Assembly: GCA_002316275.1 (NCBI GenBank)
Contig: DCDE01000037.1
Coordinates: 1-38,650, forward strand
Source: Caldifarciminota bacterium UBA1063
Lineage (GTDB): Bacteria; Hydrothermota; Hydrothermia; UBA1063
Direction: 5' to 3'
DNA length: 38,650 bases
Below, one piece after another: positions 1-6,906 of this stretch. Each line of letters opens with the position of its first letter. The first letter of the stretch is position 1. Both the position numbers and the translations under genes were made by a program. Below the pieces are notes generated by a model, which was given only the letters and a program-made list of their open reading frames with translations, searched no databases and was not told the DNA's origin.

Positions 1-528
1 GAGATCAAAGGAATCGTAAAGAGGGAATGGTTCCTTGACTTACGTGGTAAGAGGAGGTTAAATCAGCTAAAACTCGCGGAAAAACTTGGACTCAAAAATT
101 TCCCACAACCGGCTGGTGGATGTCTTCTTACTAACTGTGGTTTTTCAAGGAAAGTTAGAGATCTTATAAATTATAATGAATTAAATGCCTTCACTGCAGA
201 GGTCGTGAAAGTCGGTAGACATTTTAGGGTAGATGGTGTAAAGGTAGTTGTGGGCAGGAATGAGGAAGAGGACCTTTATATAAGTAGAAACTGTAAAGGC
301 TTAGGTTATATCATTGAGCCCCTCACGGTCGCGGGCCCTGCGGGTTTCATTATGACTAAAGGATATTTGAACGATAGTTTGTTAGAGACGACTCTCAAAA
401 TAATAGGTAGGTACTGCGATGAGAAGCACAATATTCTTTTTTCGGTTTTTAGTCCTACAGGTACGATCTTCGAAGTCAAATTAAAAGAAGCCTTTGAAAA
501 GCATGAGTCTGATGCGTATATGGTATGA
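1..528 (+). CDS. ThiI-like PP-loop sulfurtransferase with C-terminal NFACT-R_2-type domain (5' truncated by window)
   Basis: The reading frame is open from base 1, so the gene begins upstream of the window; only about 175 C-terminal residues are visible. The segment PQPAGGCLLT (bases about 106-135), followed by FSRKVRDL, is typical of a subgroup of ThiI/MnmA-like ATP-dependent tRNA thiolases. The later GRHFRVDGVKVVVGRNEEED stretch resembles the RNA-binding NFACT-R/DUF814 fold that is fused to the C-terminus of such proteins. The likely role is tRNA thiouridine formation in the cytoplasm, but the catalytic PP-loop lies outside the window. The GTG at 205 is internal and is not a start. The gene converges on the DUF4416 gene, with one base between the stop codons and no visible terminator hairpin. 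Confidence 0.6.
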   Translation, partial: EIKGIVKREWFLDLRGKRRLNQLKLAEKLGLKNFPQPAGGCLLTNCGFSRKVRDLINYNELNAFTAEVVKVGRHFRVDGVKVVVGRNEEEDLYISRNCKGLGYIIEPLTVAGPAGFIMTKGYLNDSLLETTLKIIGRYCDEKHNILFSVFSPTGTIFEVKLKEAFEKHESDAYMV

Positions 529-529
529 A

Positions 530-1066
530 CTATATTATTTCTCTTCTTTTTCTTAGCATATACAACTTTTTTCTCTGAGAGTTAAAGAATTCGAGAGCCA
601 CTTTGCTCTTATAGTCAGGATAAGTCCAGGGGAGGGGAGTAAAACCCACAGGATTGTTATAGTAAAGCGTAACTTCAGAATATATTCCGCTCCCAATATA
701 GATGCGGTGATAATAATTCTTAGTAGTAAATAGGATTACATTAGATAAAGAAACGTATCCAGGGTCTATATTGATAGTTCTCAATCCCTTTTCAGCATGT
801 TCCTCTTCGATCCTGTTTGATATAACTTTTACCATGTGAAGATTTTCAGGGCTTCTAACCCCCTGAAAGCTGATCCATAATCTCTTAAGATTTGGTCCCA
901 TCTCCTTTTCATAGTACCGGCTAAACTCATCAAAGCTTAAAATTTCACTTCGGTCCTCTAACATTCCGAGGGGAGACAAAATATCTTCTAATTTTAAGAG
1001 TTTTTCCTCTCTACCAATGATACCTGCAAAGAGTAAAACGGGTTCGGGTGTTTTGACTCTTCCCAT
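530..1066 (-). CDS. DUF4416 family protein
   Basis: This 178-aa protein resembles the DUF4416 family, whose function is unknown. Family-like features are the opening MGRVKTPEPVLLFAGII, the central INIDPGYVSLSNVILFTTKN, and the C-terminal PLPWTYPDYKS segment followed by a basic tail. No signal peptide or membrane segment is visible, so it is probably cytoplasmic. It is divergent from ribD. A TATAAT box on the minus strand (bases 1078-1073) lies only 6 nt before the ATG and no Shine-Dalgarno sequence is present, so the mRNA is probably leaderless. It is a single-gene unit. Confidence 0.75.
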   Translation of the reverse strand: MGRVKTPEPVLLFAGIIGREEKLLKLEDILSPLGMLEDRSEILSFDEFSRYYEKEMGPNLKRLWISFQGVRSPENLHMVKVISNRIEEEHAEKGLRTINIDPGYVSLSNVILFTTKNYYHRIYIGSGIYSEVTLYYNNPVGFTPLPWTYPDYKSKVALEFFNSQRKKLYMLRKRREII

Positions 1067-1109
1067 AGCTAAATTATAATGTGAAGTTGCAGGGAATAGA
1101 TTTTATAAT
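1053..1109. promoter_or_regulatory. Overlapping divergent promoters of the DUF4416 gene and ribD
   Basis: The + strand has TTGACT at 1053-1058, a 16-nt spacer and TATAAT at 1075-1080. The same bases form the palindrome ATTATAAT (1073-1080), which gives a minus-strand TATAAT at 1078-1073, 6 nt before the DUF4416 start. A second + strand TATAAT at 1104-1109 sits 7 nt before the ribD ATG at 1117 but lacks a convincing -35. Because the two -10 boxes share bases, the two genes may not be transcribed at the same moment. These are read by eye; no start sites are mapped. Confidence 0.55.
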
Positions 1110-1116
1110 TCTAATT

Positions 1117-2199
1117 ATGACTGAAGATGAGAAAAATATGAAATTTGTACTGGAACTCGCCCTTCTGGGTCTAGGGTTTACTTCGCCTAATCCTTGTGTT
1201 GGGGCTGTAATTGTGAAAAACAGCCGGATAGTTGGCATTGGTTACCATAAAAAAAGGGGGGATAAACACGCTGAAATAATAGCTATCGAAGATGCACGTG
1301 GTCACCTTGAAGATGCTACTCTTTATGTCAATCTGGAACCTTGTACTATCTTTGGCGCCACACCACCTTGTGCTCCTGTAATAAAAGATGCTGGTATTAA
1401 GCGTGTGGTGATTTCAAATCGGGATCCAAACCCTAAAGTAAATGGGAGGGGCATCGCATATCTTAAAGAGAATGGAATAGATGTTATCGAAGGGGTCTTA
1501 GAGAATGAAGGAGCATTTTTGAATAGGTTCTTTTTTTATTATATGAAGCATCAAAGACCTTATTTGATTGGCAAAATTGCAGTAAGTCTTGATGGCTTTA
1601 TAGCTGATAAAAGTGGAAACTCCCGGTGGATTTCGGGTGATGAGTCAAGAAGATATGTACACAAGGTGCGTGGTGAAGTGGATGGGATCATGGTTGGGAA
1701 GGGTACTGTGGAGAAGGACAATCCCTCTCTTCTGCCAGTCTCGTTTTACTCACCTAAGATACCAGCGAGAATTCTGGTAGCGATGACCCCCTTTACTAAT
1801 TTTGCATACAAGATTTTTACTAATCCAGGTAGAATCTTTATTGTTACTTCTGAGGAAGCAAATTGGTGCGTTCCAAAAGAGCTATCTTCGAAGGTTACTT
1901 TGGTAAGAGTAAAGGTATCAAATGGTTCCCTTAATATGCATGAAGCATTAGAACAACTTGGTTCCTATGGCATCCAGTCTATATTATGCGAGGGTGGGAG
2001 TTATCTCATGGGTGAGCTCCTAAGACATCAGTTATTAAACGAGATTATGATCTTTTATTCTCCCATCATACTCGGCGATGGAATCAAGGTCTTCGGAGGT
2101 ATTTCTCTTGATATTAATTCTGCTATTAAACAATTTAAAGTTCATGAGCGGATTGAGTTCGAGCAAGACACGATGTTGAGGCTGATAAGGTATGACTGA
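1117..2199 (+). CDS. ribD: Bifunctional riboflavin biosynthesis protein RibD (deaminase/reductase)
   Basis: RibD deaminates the pyrimidine product of GTP cyclohydrolase II and then reduces its ribosyl side chain, an early step of riboflavin synthesis in the cytoplasm. From the chosen start the protein has 360 aa. The N-terminal deaminase carries the zinc site HAE (51-53) and C76/C85 in LEPCTIFGATPPC. The C-terminal reductase starts around residue 148 (RPYLIGKIAVSLDGFIAD) and has a late CEGGSYLMGELL segment. ATG 1117 is preferred over GTG 1081 because the ribD promoter boxes (1075-1080 and 1104-1109) lie on or downstream of GTG 1081, and the family normally starts with a short leader such as MTEDEKNM. 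Other riboflavin genes are not in the window. It heads the long + strand run and overlaps the next gene by 8 nt. Confidence 0.9.
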   Translation: MTEDEKNMKFVLELALLGLGFTSPNPCVGAVIVKNSRIVGIGYHKKRGDKHAEIIAIEDARGHLEDATLYVNLEPCTIFGATPPCAPVIKDAGIKRVVISNRDPNPKVNGRGIAYLKENGIDVIEGVLENEGAFLNRFFFYYMKHQRPYLIGKIAVSLDGFIADKSGNSRWISGDESRRYVHKVRGEVDGIMVGKGTVEKDNPSLLPVSFYSPKIPARILVAMTPFTNFAYKIFTNPGRIFIVTSEEANWCVPKELSSKVTLVRVKVSNGSLNMHEALEQLGSYGIQSILCEGGSYLMGELLRHQLLNEIMIFYSPIILGDGIKVFGGISLDINSAIKQFKVHERIEFEQDTMLRLIRYD

Positions 2200-2761
2200 A
2201 AAAATAATCGAATTCTTTTCGAGTCTAATAAAGAATGAAGAGTTTCTAGTTTTCGTAGTTTCAATGCTGCCTATAGTAGAACTAAGAGGTGCTATTCCCC
2301 TTGCTGTTTTTCAGTTTAAATTTAATATGTTGAAGGCTTTTCTCATCTCCGTAACAGGTAATGTTCTTATTGTTGTGCCTCTTGTTTTTTTATTGGGATT
2401 TGCTGAGGAGCACTTTCGCAAATACGCATTTCTTGATCGTTTGATAACTAACGCCATTAAAAGAGCAAAAAAAAGGACGGGTATGGTCGAGAAGTATAAG
2501 TCTTTAGGTTTGTTTCTTTTTGTCGCTGTGCCACTACCTGGAACAGGTGCATGGACTGGGGCGCTTGTGGCATATCTACTTTCTATGGATAGAAAAGTTG
2601 CGTTTCTCTCTATTTCACTCGGTGTACTGATGGCAGGTTTTTTAGTTACCTTTTTCACAACTTTTGGTTTTTGGAAAGGTTTGTTGCTCGCGGTTGTTAC
2701 TTTATTTATTTTAGACAGAGTTTTAATCACAGTTTTAGATAAATTTTATAAAAGGGCTTAA
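2192..2761 (+). CDS. COG2426 'small multidrug export' family membrane protein
   Basis: This 189-aa integral membrane protein resembles the Sm_multidrug_ex (COG2426) family. Its hallmarks are VSMLPIVELRGAIPLAVF (residues about 24-41) and PLPGTGAWTGALVAYLL (about 114-130). I see about four or five hydrophobic segments with a lysine/arginine-rich loop (NAIKRAKKRTGM) between them. The export annotation of the family rests on weak evidence, so substrate and direction of transport are unknown. The ATG overlaps the ribD stop by 8 nt, so translation is probably coupled. Confidence 0.75.
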   Translation: MTEKIIEFFSSLIKNEEFLVFVVSMLPIVELRGAIPLAVFQFKFNMLKAFLISVTGNVLIVVPLVFLLGFAEEHFRKYAFLDRLITNAIKRAKKRTGMVEKYKSLGLFLFVAVPLPGTGAWTGALVAYLLSMDRKVAFLSISLGVLMAGFLVTFFTTFGFWKGLLLAVVTLFILDRVLITVLDKFYKRA

Positions 2762-2788
2762 AATATATTTATAAACAGGAGGTGGTAA

Positions 2789-3922
2789 ATGAGAGCTGTG
2801 TTAAGTTATAGCTTCCGTGATGTCTGGAACTCCATAAAGTACGGCTTCAGCTTCAAGAAGTTATGGACCCAGCTTATAGGTCTCGTGTTAGGTACAATTT
2901 GTTACTCCATCTTTGCTTATCTGGCACTTCTAGCATCAGGTCTTTCTTTTGGAGAAATCTGGTACTACTGGAAATTTATCCCTATTCCAGTGGGTGAGGC
3001 TTTATCTATAGGAGGGAGTATTCTTCTTGCTATCGGAATACTGGGTTTTGTGATATGTAACTATATATTTGCTGTTGCTGTTGCGAAGATTACAATTGAA
3101 CAACTGAGAGGCGACGAGTTCTTCGAAGTAAAGGACGCCATAAAATTTGCTCGCAAAAAAGGCTGGTCTGTGATTACAACTCCGCTGTGTGTTGTCTTTG
3201 TTATTGCTTTCATTCTTTTAGGAGGATTAATTCTGGGACTTTTAGGAAAGATACCTTATGCTGGTGAAATTATAATTTTGATTTTTGCAATACCTGCAAT
3301 TGCGATGTGTATCTTTATTATATATCTCTTATTTGCACTTATATTTTCAGCCTTCCTAGGGCCTTCAGTAGTTGCATCTTCTGAATCTGATACGTTTGAT
3401 ACGCTTTTTGAGATATTCTCAACCCTGAATGAGCAGCCTTTCAGGTTTATTCTCTACCAGTTTTTCACCTTTTTGCTTACCATTTTTACTTCTTCTCTTT
3501 TAGCGTGGGCTCTGGGGCGAGCAGTCTCCATTATGGACTGGGTATGGAGTGCTTCTTGGCTCATGGGGGCAAAATTTAAAGCCATAGAGGAAGCTGCCCT
3601 CTACTTCTTTACGAGTTCTCCTGTTCTTTCTTCTTTATTTCCCTATCTTAGGTTCCTTGGCGTTGATGCTATATTAAATGTCCCCTTGACGCTTCCTGCG
3701 CAGGGTTTCCTTATAAACTTCGTAGGCTTTTTCTTCGGAATTGGATTATACATAATGGTGTTTATTGTAATAGCCCAAGCAATTAACTCATTAAATGTTG
3801 GAACGTTAATGTCGTATCTTGTAATTGCAAAGAAGAAGGATGATCTGGATTTACTTGAGGTCAAAAAGGAAGAAGAAAAAGAGGAGAAAAAGGTGGAAGA
3901 AGGAGAAGAACCTGGTAATTGA
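2789..3922 (+). CDS. Unknown polytopic membrane protein with acidic/lysine-rich tail
   Basis: I do not recognise this 377-aa protein with confidence. It has roughly six hydrophobic segments, near residues 27-52, 73-105, 127-150, 155-190, 215-245 and 305-335. The last 25 residues are almost all E and K and end in EEGEEPGN, a likely cytoplasmic tail. A strong Shine-Dalgarno (AGGAGGTGG, 2778-2786) precedes the ATG after a 27-nt gap, unlike the overlapping starts around it. It ends in a 4-nt overlap with the TTG start of the PilM-like gene, so it is co-translated with the pilus-like trio and may be part of that module. That link is inference from position only. Confidence 0.7.
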   Translation: MRAVLSYSFRDVWNSIKYGFSFKKLWTQLIGLVLGTICYSIFAYLALLASGLSFGEIWYYWKFIPIPVGEALSIGGSILLAIGILGFVICNYIFAVAVAKITIEQLRGDEFFEVKDAIKFARKKGWSVITTPLCVVFVIAFILLGGLILGLLGKIPYAGEIIILIFAIPAIAMCIFIIYLLFALIFSAFLGPSVVASSESDTFDTLFEIFSTLNEQPFRFILYQFFTFLLTIFTSSLLAWALGRAVSIMDWVWSASWLMGAKFKAIEEAALYFFTSSPVLSSLFPYLRFLGVDAILNVPLTLPAQGFLINFVGFFFGIGLYIMVFIVIAQAINSLNVGTLMSYLVIAKKKDDLDLLEVKKEEEKEEKKVEEGEEPGN

Positions 3923-4641
3923 TTGGGATTGAGTTAGACTTTGAAAGGTGCCGTCTTGTAAGAAGGGAAAGGGCGCGAATTTTAGAATTTGACGAAGGTT
4001 CTCCAAGTAGTATTAATAGATTCAAAGGAGAGGATATTTATATTTGCTTTTCTGCTCCAGCAGTCGTTGGAAAGTTGTATTCCGGCGGCGTTTCTAAAAA
4101 GATTTTTGAAGAGGAGTTTGGAACAGCTTTTGAATTTAGAAAAGCGGGATTCACTAAAGATAAGAGTAAGTATACCTTTGCTGGAGGAGTTGAGAAAAAA
4201 GTGTACCACTCGGTCATTGATTTCTTAAAGTCGCTCAAGATTTCAAGAATTAAAAGACTGGACTTTTCACCCTTTGTTTTCCATGATCTGATTTATACGT
4301 TCAATTTTGCCGCGAAGTATAAAGATTTTCTTGCTCTATCCTTTAATAATAAATATGTTTACTATATGGTTTGCAAGGGCGGACTGGTATGGTTGACCTC
4401 ATCAATGGAGTCGGAAGATGCTATGGAGGCTGTCCCTGAACTTGTGAAGACCTTTTTTGAAGAAGGGATAAATACTTTTTTAATTACCGGTGATTACTCA
4501 AAAGATCTCCCAAATGAGTTGAGGCAATTGGGTGATGATGCGGAAATTGAAATTTTAAATCCATTCTCAGAGTTTACCATCATCACTCCAAAAGAAGTAA
4601 GGCAAGCTACCTTTTCCTTAGCCCTCGGAGTAACTTTATGA
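3919..4641 (+). CDS. PilM-like actin-fold protein, degenerate nucleotide site
   Basis: This 240-aa protein shows the layout of PilM-type actin-fold proteins of type IV pilus assembly. It has an N-terminal phosphate-1-like strand pair (MIGIELDFERCRLVRR), a second such pair (FLALSFNNKYVYYMVCKGG, about 137-155), an adenosine-motif-like segment (INTFLITGD), then ILNPF and a final FSLALGVTL, as PilM proteins end. It is shorter than typical PilM (about 350 aa), and the glycine/serine-rich phosphate loops are missing, so ATP binding may be lost. Its TTG start overlaps the preceding TGA, with AGGAGAAG about 11 nt upstream. It overlaps the next gene by ATGA. A PilM role is inferred from fold-level resemblance and neighbours. 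Confidence 0.55.
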   Translation: MIGIELDFERCRLVRRERARILEFDEGSPSSINRFKGEDIYICFSAPAVVGKLYSGGVSKKIFEEEFGTAFEFRKAGFTKDKSKYTFAGGVEKKVYHSVIDFLKSLKISRIKRLDFSPFVFHDLIYTFNFAAKYKDFLALSFNNKYVYYMVCKGGLVWLTSSMESEDAMEAVPELVKTFFEEGINTFLITGDYSKDLPNELRQLGDDAEIEILNPFSEFTIITPKEVRQATFSLALGVTL

Positions 4642-5027
4642 TTCTGAGGTTCAATTTCTATCCCAAGAAGTCTCCTATGGTCCCTTTCTTGGTTATATTG
4701 ATATGTTTAGTGGTTTTGGGGAGTTTACTTTTTTCTAATAAGGGTTTTATCAGTACGGAAAAGCATTTACGAAGGCCCAACTACGCTCGTAAAGCTGATT
4801 CTGAGAATGTGTTAAAGTCAAAAACGCTTGAAGATAAAACGAAGCTTGTCCTCTATGGTATCATTCAAGTTGGCGCGGAAAACTATGTTTACTTGAAGAC
4901 TCCTAACAATGAAGAGTATATTCTCAAGGAAGGTGCCAGCGCGGGGGATTTTGAGGTGGACGTGATAACAATGGATTCAGTTATAATTACAAGATCTGGT
5001 AACATAAGGGAAACTATAAAATGGTGA
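4638..5027 (+). CDS. Bitopic PilP/GspC-like protein with a PilN-like N-terminal peptide
   Basis: This 129-aa protein has a short cytoplasmic N-terminus (MILRFNFYPKKSP), one membrane helix (about residues 15-33) and a periplasmic part. The C-terminal 60 residues (LYGIIQVGAENYVYLK, then EGASAGDFEVDVITMDSVII) follow the beta-strand pattern of the GspC/PilP homology region, which in other systems contacts the secretin N0 domain. The N-terminal FNFYP resembles the (I/F)NLLP peptide by which PilN binds PilM. It would therefore bridge the PilM-like protein before it and the N0-like protein after it. There is no separate PilN or PilO. The assignment is by pattern and context; the primary sequence is weakly conserved. 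Confidence 0.5.
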   Translation: MILRFNFYPKKSPMVPFLVILICLVVLGSLLFSNKGFISTEKHLRRPNYARKADSENVLKSKTLEDKTKLVLYGIIQVGAENYVYLKTPNNEEYILKEGASAGDFEVDVITMDSVIITRSGNIRETIKW

Positions 5028-5638
5028 AAGTTGTTTTCTTAGCGCTCTATGTCTCTATAAATGTCACTGCAACTCAGCAAATCGATTTGATAGAGATAAA
5101 AATAGAGGGGAAATTCAATAGCTATGAGGTAACGGATTTTCCGTATGAAGGCGTTCTTGTTGTGGATGTTTCGGGTGATATTAGTGGGTTTTCAGGGACA
5201 GAATGGTACGAGAATTCATTTTTAAGAAGTGCAGAGTATAGGAAGATGGGTTCAAATACTGGAAGGATTATATTTAAGTTCTCAGCACCATGCGAAGTTC
5301 AAAGCCATTCTTACTCTGGAAATGTAATTTTTCTTGTTGTAGAAGCGAAGGGAGCGAGGGTTCAACTCAGCCCCTTGAGCCCGAAGGTTTCTAGTCGGTC
5401 TCCACATGCTTCGGAAAAGATAGTGACGCTCAGGGAGACGGTATTTGTGAATAATTCGTTACCTGTAAGGTTCAGATTCAGAAATCTAAATAGCTCCGAG
5501 ATAGCTAAATTTGTGAAGATTGCAATTGGAAGGGAAACAATAGTGCCCAAAGATGCACTCATGAGTGGATTTGTCGAGGCGAGTTCCATTGAGGAATTTG
5601 TCAAAAAAATTCAGCATTTGCCAGAATATGCCAAATAG
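5021..5638 (+). CDS. Periplasmic AMIN-domain protein with N0/STN-like tail, no secretin
   Basis: This 205-aa protein has a probable signal peptide (MVKVVFLALYVSINVTA). Residues about 22-115 look like an AMIN domain (an IEIKIEGKF strand and a late GRIIFKFSAPCEV segment), the module that anchors PilQ to peptidoglycan. After a serine-rich linker, residues about 150-200 (RFRFRNLNSSEIAKFVKIAI, then FVEASSIEEFVKKI) resemble a secretin N0/STN domain. A full PilQ would continue for several hundred residues into N1 and the secretin barrel; here the protein simply stops. It overlaps the upstream gene by 7 nt and rsmI by 11 nt. No frameshift into a secretin is visible, because rsmI occupies the following DNA. 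Confidence 0.5.
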   Translation: MVKVVFLALYVSINVTATQQIDLIEIKIEGKFNSYEVTDFPYEGVLVVDVSGDISGFSGTEWYENSFLRSAEYRKMGSNTGRIIFKFSAPCEVQSHSYSGNVIFLVVEAKGARVQLSPLSPKVSSRSPHASEKIVTLRETVFVNNSLPVRFRFRNLNSSEIAKFVKIAIGRETIVPKDALMSGFVEASSIEEFVKKIQHLPEYAK

Positions 5639-6314
5639 TGGTACTTTATATGTAGTCTCGACTCCAATAGGTAATCTTGAAGATATTACCATAAGAGCTC
5701 TTCGGGTTCTAAAAGAATCGGATGTGATCCTATGTGAAGATACGAGAATGTGCCTCAAGCTGCTCGCTCATTTTAATATTGAAAAAAAAAGACTCGTTCG
5801 ATACGACGAACATGTAGAAGAAAAGCGAATTCCTGAGGTAAAAGAGATGTTGGAACAAGGGCTCAAAGTATCCCTTGTGAGTAATGCAGGTACCCCTACA
5901 ATTCAAGATCCAGGGTACAGGTTAGTAAGATCTTTGAGAATGGAAGGTTATAAAGTGCTGCCAGTGCCTGGTGCTTCAGCACTTGTTGCTGCTCTCTCGG
6001 TGTCAGGTTGTGCTACCGATAGCTTTGTTTTTGTAGGATTTTTACCGAGGAAAGTGGGGAAGAGGAAGAAACTTATGGAGAGTTGGATACATGAAGAAAG
6101 AACTGTAATCTTTTATGAGTCTCCGGAGCGAATATTGAGAACTTTGCAAGAGCTAAAAGGTTTTGAAAAACTTGGTGATAGGTATATATTTATAGGCAGG
6201 GAAATGACAAAGACGTATGAAGAGTATATCTTTTGTAAAGTTAGGGGAGTGTTAGAGAATCGTATCTTAGAAAAGGGTGAATTTGTCTTGGTATTAGAGG
6301 GCAGCCATGAGTGA
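5628..6314 (+). CDS. rsmI: 16S rRNA (cytidine-1402-2'-O)-methyltransferase RsmI
   Basis: RsmI uses S-adenosylmethionine to methylate the ribose of C1402 in the decoding centre of 16S rRNA. Family signatures are VVSTPIGNLEDITIRAL at the N-terminus, CEDTR, SLVSNAGTPTIQDPGYRLV and VPGASALVAALSVSG, then FVGFLPRK. The chosen ATG (MPNSGTLYVV) gives 228 aa and fits the family start. An in-frame ATG at 5565 would add a 21-residue extension unlike the family and lie deep inside the upstream gene. No strong Shine-Dalgarno is visible. Translation probably couples to the AMIN gene, whose stop it overlaps by 11 nt. The C-terminus is shorter than in E. coli (about 286 aa), as in many thermophile versions. 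Confidence 0.93.
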   Translation: MPNSGTLYVVSTPIGNLEDITIRALRVLKESDVILCEDTRMCLKLLAHFNIEKKRLVRYDEHVEEKRIPEVKEMLEQGLKVSLVSNAGTPTIQDPGYRLVRSLRMEGYKVLPVPGASALVAALSVSGCATDSFVFVGFLPRKVGKRKKLMESWIHEERTVIFYESPERILRTLQELKGFEKLGDRYIFIGREMTKTYEEYIFCKVRGVLENRILEKGEFVLVLEGSHE

Positions 6315-6906
6315 GAGTGTAAAGAATTTCGGACGGAAAATTCTTGCCCCATTTGTTAATGTATTTATAAAGCTTAAGATTACTCCAAATATGGTTACAA
6401 TAGCGGGCTTTTTGATTACATTAATTGCATCTTATCTGTTTGCGAAGGGATTATTTCGATGGGCTGGAGTCATAATGGCATTGGGGGGTCTTTGTGATGC
6501 CGTAGATGGGGAGGTCGCTAGGAAAGGTAATAGGGTTTCTAAATTTGGAGCCTTCTTCGATTCGACTATAGATAGATTTGAAGAATTTCTGATTTTTGGT
6601 GGCATTTTGTATTATTACTGTTTTAGGGCGAAAGACCCGGGTCTTTCTCTTGTCATGTATTTCATACTCCTTGGTGCCATAATGACAAGCTATATAAGGG
6701 CAAGGGCTGAGGGAATAGGTTATTCACCGGTCGCAGGCCCTATGGATAGGTCTCACCGCTATATCTTCCTGGTTGTAGTTTCACTTATAGGAGGTAAGGT
6801 ATTTCATTATTCGATGTATGTTTTATTGATATTAGTTTATATCACGGTCATAAACAGGTTTAGAGAATTTTATATCTTGATCAATAGGGAGGAAAAACAT
6901 GGGTGA
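6307..6906 (+). CDS. CDP-alcohol phosphatidyltransferase, probable phosphatidylinositol-phosphate synthase
   Basis: This 199-aa membrane enzyme carries the complete CDP-alcohol phosphotransferase signature: D64, D67, G68, A71, R72, G81, D85 and D89. It joins a CDP-activated lipid to an alcohol at the inner membrane. The next gene, co-translated with an 8-nt overlap, makes inositol-1-phosphate, so the acceptor is most simply inositol-1-phosphate and the product a phosphatidyl- or archaetidyl-inositol phosphate. The extended N-terminal segment before the motif and several later hydrophobic helices fit the family. Substrate choice is inferred from context; a PgsA-type reaction is less likely because a second paralogue lies at 16100. 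Confidence 0.8.
   Translation: MSESVKNFGRKILAPFVNVFIKLKITPNMVTIAGFLITLIASYLFAKGLFRWAGVIMALGGLCDAVDGEVARKGNRVSKFGAFFDSTIDRFEEFLIFGGILYYYCFRAKDPGLSLVMYFILLGAIMTSYIRARAEGIGYSPVAGPMDRSHRYIFLVVVSLIGGKVFHYSMYVLLILVYITVINRFREFYILINREEKHG

Noticed and set aside
205..528. A separate 107-aa gene beginning at GTG 205
   Set aside because: The frame is open to base 1 and the upstream residues belong to the same ThiI-like protein; GTG 205 is an internal valine.
1081..1116. GTG 1081 as the start of ribD
   Set aside because: The -10 box (1075-1080) directly abuts it and a second one lies at 1104-1109, so this codon would be at or upstream of the transcription start; the RibD family pattern begins at ATG 1117.
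2311..2730. 139-codon minus-strand frame opposite the COG2426 gene
   Set aside because: It lies wholly within a recognised gene on the other strand and its translation has no family features.
5565..5627. Extended N-terminus of rsmI from ATG 5565
   Set aside because: The extra 21 residues do not fit the family and overlap the upstream gene by 74 nt; ATG 5628 is consistent.
5021..5638. A frameshifted or broken pilQ secretin gene
   Set aside because: The DNA after the AMIN-N0 protein is fully used by rsmI in an overlapping frame, and no secretin-like residues appear in any frame.
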